DNA of 18,225 nucleotides. It comes from CAXGUU01 sp964012875. Its GTDB lineage: Bacteria > Pseudomonadota > Gammaproteobacteria > Ga0077536. Of the stretch, positions 13,546-18,225 are shown piece by piece. The stretch lies in assembly GCA_964012875.1 (NCBI GenBank), contig CAXGUU010000031.1:1-18225 (forward strand), read 5' to 3'. The translations under genes were made by a program, and so were the position numbers. The notes under the pieces were generated by a model. That model was given only the letters and a program-made list of their open reading frames with translations, was not told where the DNA came from and did no database searches. Numbering within the stretch: position 1 is the first letter of the stretch; each line of letters starts with the position of its first letter.

Positions 13546-14406
13546 ATGCCACATACCCGCAACTATAATTTCCTGTCCGCAATGGTCATCGGGCTGACCC
13601 TGATGTTTGTCGCCTCGGCTCAGGCTGGTGACACGATTAAACTGTACCAGGTGAAAAGTGGCGTAATGACGCTGGACAAGGGGTTTCTGACCGCCATGCG
13701 TGATGTTGGCAAGCGCATTCCGATTCCGATTTCGATGTACATCATTGATCATCCGCGCGGACTTGTGGTCTACGACACCGGCAACAACGTTGCTGTTTCT
13801 GACGGCAATTGCGAAAGCCATTGGGGCAAGCTTTGCGGCGCGTTTTCGATCGACCAGCCGCGTAGCGAAGTCATCGACAAGCAATTGGAGCGCTTCGGAT
13901 ACAGCGTCGATCAGGTGAAGTATGTCGTCGTCTCCCACATGCACCTCGACCACGCCGGTAACATCGAAATGTTTCCCGAGGCCACTATCGTGGTGCAAAA
14001 AGAGGAAATGAAAACCGCCTGGTGGCCGGAAAAATACCAGGCTGCGGCATTTGTCCTCGCCGATTACGACGACGCACGCGACTATAACTACCTGGAGTTA
14101 GATGGCGATTTCGATTTGTTCGGTGACGGCACGCTGGTCGTCCTTGATACAAAAGGACACACACAGGGCCATCAATCTCTGATGGTGAAGCTGAAGAACA
14201 CCGGAACCTTGTTCCTTGCCGGCGATGCTGTCTATACGCCCGAAAACGAAGCCGGCGTTGTGCCCGGTATCACCTGGAGTGCGTTTCACTCGATGCAGTC
14301 GATCAACCGGCTGAAAATGCTGCGCGATGCTCACGACGGGGACCTCTGGTTCTCGCACGATATGCCGCAATACGAGAGCCACAAACACGACAGCGCCTAC
14401 GACTAG
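13546..14406 (+). CDS. Exported metallo-beta-lactamase-fold hydrolase, AHL-lactonase-like
   Basis: This 286-residue protein has a signal peptide (about 1-27, ending AQA), so it should act in the periplasm or outside the cell. The metal-binding motif HMHLDH gives H131, H133, D135 and H136. GHTQGHQS gives H205, GDAVY gives the bridging Asp D227, and SHD gives H271. This layout, with the strands YIIDHPRGLVVYDTG and VVVSHMHLDHAGN, fits the AiiA/AttM N-acyl homoserine lactonase group. Most lactonases of that group lack a signal peptide. It may degrade acyl-homoserine lactones or another lactone or ester. AAGGA lies 8 nt before the ATG at 13546; an earlier GTG in frame (13519) would lengthen the signal without benefit. 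The gene is followed by the ABC operon 63 nt later. Confidence 0.87.
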   Translation: MPHTRNYNFLSAMVIGLTLMFVASAQAGDTIKLYQVKSGVMTLDKGFLTAMRDVGKRIPIPISMYIIDHPRGLVVYDTGNNVAVSDGNCESHWGKLCGAFSIDQPRSEVIDKQLERFGYSVDQVKYVVVSHMHLDHAGNIEMFPEATIVVQKEEMKTAWWPEKYQAAAFVLADYDDARDYNYLELDGDFDLFGDGTLVVLDTKGHTQGHQSLMVKLKNTGTLFLAGDAVYTPENEAGVVPGITWSAFHSMQSINRLKMLRDAHDGDLWFSHDMPQYESHKHDSAYD

Positions 14407-14469
14407 TTGATCGAATCAGGAAAGCTCAACAGGCTCCAGCCAGACGGGCCGTGGACAGCGGCCGCGTGC

Positions 14470-15423
14470 ATGGAAAGCGGCTCGGATAATGGCATGCTGC
14501 GGTTGTCGGGGGTGAGCAAACGCTTCGGCCGAAGACCGGTGTTGAACGCACTCGGTCTGCAGGTCGGACGAGATGAAATTGTCGGGCTGCTGGGTCCAAA
14601 CGGCAGCGGTAAAACCACCACGCTCAGAGTAGCTGCGGGCGTCGCCTGGTGCGACAGCGGTGTGGTCGAGCTCGATGGACAGAAGGTAACCCCGGATCGT
14701 CCGGAAAGCAGGCAGGGCATTGGCTACATGCCCGAACGGGTACCGCTGTACCAAGCCCTGAGGGTGGAACGGCAGCTGCGGTTTGTCGCCGAACTGCGCG
14801 GGTTGCGCAAACGCGAGGCACAGGACGCTGTTGAGACCGTAATAGCCAGGTTGCGGCTTGAGCCGGTCCGACGCCAGATCGTGGGTCGTTTGTCCAAAGG
14901 CTTTCGCCAACGCGTCGGTCTCGCGCAAACCATGCTTGGTAATCCCCGGGTATTGCTCCTCGACGAACCGACCAGCGGCCTTGATCCGTTTCAGATCATA
15001 GAGGCACGCGAGTTCATTCTGGACATGGCCAAAGGCCGTGCGGTGGTTGTTTCCACCCATATCGTGCAGGAAATGGAGGCGTTGTGCTCACGCGTCGTCT
15101 ACCTGCGCGACGGGTCAGTGATCGATATCGACCTTGAGGGGCCGGCGGACCGCGTTGACCTTTACGCCCGTATCCGCATTGATGGCGCCGAGAATCTGCG
15201 CGCGGCCCTGAGTGCTTCGCCGGTCCGACTTGAAGTCATGTCATTGGAAACGAGCGGGGGTATAGCTGAGCTGTCCATCCGGGTCGGAATCGCCGAGCGC
15301 GGGGCGGCGGCGAGACTCCTGGCAGCCGCGGGCGAGCTCATCGAGTTATCCGAACCGAGCACTCGGATAGAGCGTCAATTGGTAGACATTATCGCCGCAG
15401 CTGAACGAGGTGGCGACGCGTGA
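14470..15423 (+). CDS. ABC transporter ATP-binding protein, GldA-like
   Basis: This 317-residue ATPase powers the membrane complex encoded downstream. Walker A is GPNGSGKTT (42-50), the signature is LSKGF (141-145), Walker B is VLLLDEP (161-167), and the switch His is H197 in STHI. The Q-loop position reads YMPER (87-91), as in many GldA and NosF-type ATPases. A C-terminal domain of about 90 residues follows the nucleotide-binding domain. I chose ATG 14470; the domain begins soon after an ATG at 14494, and a TTG at 14407 directly follows the previous stop, so the N terminus is uncertain. The stop overlaps the GTG of the permease, which shows translational coupling. Family members export unknown substrates or assist envelope functions. 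Confidence 0.9.
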   Translation: MESGSDNGMLRLSGVSKRFGRRPVLNALGLQVGRDEIVGLLGPNGSGKTTTLRVAAGVAWCDSGVVELDGQKVTPDRPESRQGIGYMPERVPLYQALRVERQLRFVAELRGLRKREAQDAVETVIARLRLEPVRRQIVGRLSKGFRQRVGLAQTMLGNPRVLLLDEPTSGLDPFQIIEAREFILDMAKGRAVVVSTHIVQEMEALCSRVVYLRDGSVIDIDLEGPADRVDLYARIRIDGAENLRAALSASPVRLEVMSLETSGGIAELSIRVGIAERGAAARLLAAAGELIELSEPSTRIERQLVDIIAAAERGGDA

Positions 15424-16130
15424 GAGCGTGGTGGGTCATCGTTCGTAAAGAGCTTGAACTCTATTTCGTGACGCCGGTCGCTTACGTTTCAATCGCGGTT
15501 TTCTGGGCCGCCAGCGGTTTCTTTTTCAGTTTCAATGCGCTGTTCGTCAGCGCGGTGGAAATGGTCACTGCATTTCACAACATGAGTTTGCTGCTGATGC
15601 TGATGTTGCCGCTGATGTCGATGCGGTGTTTCGCAGAAGAACGTCAAAGCGATACTTATGAACTGTTGCAGAGCCTGCCGGTTGGCGACGGCGTTGTGGT
15701 GGCGGCCAAGTTTTGCGCGCTGTTGTTCGTCGTTCTGCTGATGCTTACCGGCAGCGGCGGCGCAGTCCTGGTCCTTATGCTTTACGCTGAACCGGACCTC
15801 GGGCCCATCGTCGGCGGTTACGCCGGCGTCTTGCTACTGGCAGCAGCGTTTTCCGGCATCGGCGTTTTCCTGTCCAGTCTGGCACGGAGTCAGTTGGTGG
15901 CGGCCGTGCTGACCTGGGGCGTGCTGTTGTTTCTGTGGTTCGTAGATTACACGACGGCCCTGGTGCCGGCTTCCCTTCTCGTGCCGTGGATTCAACACCT
16001 GTCCTTTTCAGTGCAGTACCTGGATCTGATCCGCGGCGTTATAACCTTAAGCGCCAGCGCCTGTTTTCTGAGCGTGGCAGCGATTTCGCTCGTGGCCGCC
16101 ACGCAGTGGCTCAAATGGTCGCGCAGCTGA
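15420..16130 (+). CDS. ABC-2 type permease, GldF-like
   Basis: This 236-residue inner-membrane protein has six predicted membrane segments at about 17-40, 54-70, 92-110, 128-150, 158-178 and 206-228. Between the second and third lies EERQSDTYELLQSLPV (73-88), the cytoplasmic coupling helix typical of ABC-2 permeases of the Gld/Nos type. It begins with a GTG that shares bases with the ATPase stop (GTGA at 15420), and it ends in TGATG, where the next gene starts. The three proteins almost certainly form one complex. Proteins of this type occur far outside gliding bacteria, so gliding motility should not be inferred. Confidence 0.9.
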   Translation: MRAWWVIVRKELELYFVTPVAYVSIAVFWAASGFFFSFNALFVSAVEMVTAFHNMSLLLMLMLPLMSMRCFAEERQSDTYELLQSLPVGDGVVVAAKFCALLFVVLLMLTGSGGAVLVLMLYAEPDLGPIVGGYAGVLLLAAAFSGIGVFLSSLARSQLVAAVLTWGVLLFLWFVDYTTALVPASLLVPWIQHLSFSVQYLDLIRGVITLSASACFLSVAAISLVAATQWLKWSRS

Positions 16131-17491
16131 TGGCTGCCGAAGCAGGAAATCGCCGCCGCGGAATTCAGTTCGTTCTGCCAGTATTTGCGGTCATCGCCAT
16201 TTGCGCCGTGCTTAACAGTTGGGTGATGAAGCATCCCGCGCGGTTGGATCTGACTGATACAGGTGTTTACACCGTTTCTGGGGAAACCACTCGGGTCGTG
16301 CAAGCGCTGTCCTCGCCGGTTCGGATAACTTATTTCTACGACACACGCAGCAGGGCCATGCAGGACGCCAGATTCCTGCTTGAGCAATATGCGGCGTTGT
16401 CGTCGTCAATAGCGCTCGAGACCCACGACCCGACGCTGGTGCCGTCGGTGGCAGAGCAATTTGGCGTTCAGTTTGCAGGGACGACAGTTTTTGAGACTGA
16501 GGCGCGTCGGGTTGTCGTCAATAAACCCACCGAAACCGAATTCACTAATGCACTGATTAGGGTGGCAAGTCCCGCCGTCGGGAGAATTTGTTTCAGTGAC
16601 GGGCACCACGAGAGCAATCCATTCTCACTGCAGACCCACGATCATTTCGAAGCGGCCGACCACGGTCATGTGCATAGCGGCGGGCCGATTGAGCTGCATG
16701 AACGACACGGTTTCGGCATGGCGAAAAACGCACTGACCGCGCTCGGCTTTACCGTTGAAAAACGCATTCTGGCGTCTAGTCCGAAAGCGCTTGAGGGCTG
16801 CTCAATATTGGTTGTCGCGTCACCGCAGATTCGTTTCGCCGACGCCGAACTGGCCCAGGTTCAGGCGTATCTGAACGGCGGCGATGCGCTGCTGTTATTG
16901 CTTGAGCCAGGCGTCGAATCAGGTCTTGAGACAGTGCTCGCATCGGCCGGGATCAGCATTTCCCATCATGCTGTCGTTGACCCCGAAAGCCACTACTGGA
17001 CCGATTCGAAAACCCCCGCAGTGACAGACTATCCGAGGCATCGCCTGACACGACGACTGCCGATGACGTTTTTTCCGGGGGTATCCGCCCTGATGCTGAT
17101 ACGCGGCGGCGACGCGACCGGCGCGCAGGTGACAGCGCTACTCAGAAGCAGTGATGCCGCCTATCTGGCGGGCAGCCCCGACATTCGTTCGCAACATACT
17201 CTGGGCTTGCTCGCCAGGTTGCGCGATTCTGGCGGGCGGCTGGCCGTGTTTGGTGACGGCGATTTCGCCACCAATTCTTTTTTCGGTGCGCTCGGTAATA
17301 GCCAGTTGTTTTTGAACGTGATTCATGAACTCAATCGCGATGTTTCGCTCATCGATATTGCACCGCGTAACTACGAGACCGGCCGGCTGCGGCTCAGCAA
17401 CCAGGCGCTTAAATTCAGCTTTGTACTAACCACGCTGCTGGGGCCCGCGGTCCTGTGCCTGATTGGCATGTGGGTCTGGCGACGACGATGA
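16130..17491 (+). CDS. GldG-like ABC-associated protein with a histidine-rich insert
   Basis: This 453-residue protein has one membrane segment at each end (about 12-33 and 428-449) and a large extracytoplasmic domain between them, the layout of GldG-family proteins. TARLDLT-like text near 37-50 (PARLDLTDTGVYTVS) and VRITYFYD (64-71) are typical of the family. After CFSDGHHE (154-161), where GldG proteins often read TGHGE, there is an insert rich in histidine: nine His between 159 and 193, in HH, HDH and HGHVH clusters. It could bind zinc, copper or nickel. The start is the ATG at 16130 in the TGATG overlap; the frame is open from 15935 but that part lies inside the permease gene. The stop overlaps the next start in ATGA. 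Confidence 0.88.
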   Translation: MAAEAGNRRRGIQFVLPVFAVIAICAVLNSWVMKHPARLDLTDTGVYTVSGETTRVVQALSSPVRITYFYDTRSRAMQDARFLLEQYAALSSSIALETHDPTLVPSVAEQFGVQFAGTTVFETEARRVVVNKPTETEFTNALIRVASPAVGRICFSDGHHESNPFSLQTHDHFEAADHGHVHSGGPIELHERHGFGMAKNALTALGFTVEKRILASSPKALEGCSILVVASPQIRFADAELAQVQAYLNGGDALLLLLEPGVESGLETVLASAGISISHHAVVDPESHYWTDSKTPAVTDYPRHRLTRRLPMTFFPGVSALMLIRGGDATGAQVTALLRSSDAAYLAGSPDIRSQHTLGLLARLRDSGGRLAVFGDGDFATNSFFGALGNSQLFLNVIHELNRDVSLIDIAPRNYETGRLRLSNQALKFSFVLTTLLGPAVLCLIGMWVWRRR

Positions 17492-18015
17492 AGCAGAACG
17501 CGCCGTGGTTGGTGATCATCATGATTGCTGCCGTGGCGTTGTTTTGCATTGATGGCGGTTCTGATTCAGAGCAAGGCGAACACGGTGCGGCGGGGCCCGA
17601 ACGGCTTTTTCGTGTCGGTTCTGCCGATGTTGACCGCGTGCGCTTACAAGCCGGTGAAGATGTCCTGAGCTTGCGCCTGGTAGGTAACCGTTGGGAGTCG
17701 GAGCAAGTCGGTCAATCGCACCCGATACCGTCCGACAAGCGAGAATTTGTCCACGACCGCATGTCGGTTCTCATCGCCGCACGTATCGACAGAGTTATTG
17801 CCGGCGTGACCAATCCTGCGCCATTCAGGCGGGTCGAACCACCTGACATTCAAATGCACGCTTATGTGGGCAAGACGCTACAGTTCAGCCTCGTTACCGG
17901 CCGTGCGACGCCGGACGGGTTCGGCCGCTACTTCGAGCGGCAGCCGCAGGGCGATGTCGTGATCCTGCCAGCGTATCAATACGACAATATGGTGCGTCTG
18001 GTGCGCGGCCGCTGA
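17488..18015 (+). CDS. DUF4340-like membrane-anchored protein
   Basis: This 175-residue protein begins with a single hydrophobic anchor (about 6-22) followed by a soluble domain that should face the periplasm. RLFRVGSADVDRVRLQAGEDVLSLRLVGNRWE-like text (43-75) matches the pattern of DUF4340 proteins, which usually follow GldA-GldF-GldG genes; only the pattern is recognised and the protein is short for the family. The ATG at 17488 overlaps the upstream stop (ATGA). Being last in the operon, it probably works with the ABC complex, but its role is unknown. It ends with YQYDNMVRLVRGR, a plausible natural C terminus rather than a truncation. Confidence 0.78.
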   Translation: MKQNAPWLVIIMIAAVALFCIDGGSDSEQGEHGAAGPERLFRVGSADVDRVRLQAGEDVLSLRLVGNRWESEQVGQSHPIPSDKREFVHDRMSVLIAARIDRVIAGVTNPAPFRRVEPPDIQMHAYVGKTLQFSLVTGRATPDGFGRYFERQPQGDVVILPAYQYDNMVRLVRGR

Positions 18016-18045
18016 AAGCGCCGCGCCATGGCCTGAGACGGGCGT

Positions 18046-18225
18046 TCAGTCTGCGTCGAACTGCTTGAAGCCGGCGACGGCTTTTGCCGCGGGGTGCAGG
18101 GCCATGCCACCGCCCATTTCAATGGCAACACCTGCGACTTCCGCGACTTCTTCGACCGAGCAGCCGAGTTTATGCAAGGCGGCGTTGTGCCAGGCGATAC
18201 AGCCGTCGCAGGCGCCGCCGATGGC
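18046..18225 (-). CDS. AhpD/carboxymuconolactone decarboxylase family protein, 3' part
   Basis: The last 59 codons of a minus-strand gene run off the window edge. The visible part starts AIGGACDGCIAWHNAAL, whose C-x2-C-x3-H is the active-site motif of AhpD-type peroxidases and related alkylhydroperoxidase-fold proteins. It continues with EEVAEVAGVAIEMGGG and ends in TGA at 18046-18048. The enzyme class uses the two cysteines for thiol-based peroxide reduction, while some homologues have other roles. It converges on the DUF4340-like gene with a 30-nt gap and is probably unrelated to that operon. Confidence 0.85.
   Translation of the reverse strand, partial: AIGGACDGCIAWHNAALHKLGCSVEEVAEVAGVAIEMGGGMALHPAAKAVAGFKQFDAD

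Noticed and set aside
14470..18015. Gliding motility machinery
   Set aside because: Only the GldA/F/G-like transporter part is present. These genes occur widely in non-gliding bacteria, and no other gld or spr genes are seen.

Overview
The window looks like chromosomal DNA from a moderately GC-rich, Gram-negative, aerobic bacterium. A proteobacterium, perhaps a heterotrophic gammaproteobacterium, fits best. The reasons are the periplasmic signal peptides, the PQQ dehydrogenase, the many acyl-CoA enzymes and the Gld-type ABC operon. The taxonomic call is inference. I see no phage, insertion sequence, CRISPR array, rRNA or tRNA.

Region 1 (1-4.7 kb). A crotonase on the minus strand (95-910) lies head to head with a plus-strand operon. 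The operon holds a second crotonase (1271), a periplasmic PQQ alcohol dehydrogenase (2106) and a XoxJ-like periplasmic binding protein (3821). The dehydrogenase has the Asp-x-Asp pattern that marks lanthanide-dependent enzymes. The 360-nt divergent gap is not empty. On the minus strand it holds a 23-codon ORF behind a near-perfect ribosome binding site and followed by an intrinsic terminator, and I do not recognise the peptide.

Region 2 (4.7-7.3 kb, minus strand). This holds a gene broken by an apparent one-base frameshift, a GFA/CENP-V zinc protein, an unrecognised 152-residue protein and an alpha/beta hydrolase.

Region 3 (7.4-12.6 kb). Acyl-CoA catabolism genes dominate: a crotonase with both catalytic glutamates, an FMN enzyme of the nitronate monooxygenase family that resembles IpdC of steroid-ring degradation, an SDR dehydrogenase, an LCAD-type acyl-CoA dehydrogenase and a luciferase-like oxidoreductase. 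Together they could oxidise an alicyclic, steroid-derived or branched acyl-CoA. The substrate cannot be read from the sequence.

Region 4 (12.6-18.2 kb). This holds a divergent GTP cyclohydrolase II (RibA-like), an exported metallo-beta-lactamase-fold hydrolase of the AHL-lactonase type, and a tightly overlapping four-gene operon: a GldA-like ATPase, a GldF-like permease, a GldG-like protein with a histidine-rich insert, and a DUF4340-like protein. The window ends inside an AhpD-family gene on the minus strand.

The best candidates for something new are the micro-ORF unit at 974-1170, the crotonase/lanthanide-type dehydrogenase/XoxJ operon, the RibA variant beside the LLM enzyme, and the histidine-rich GldG protein.
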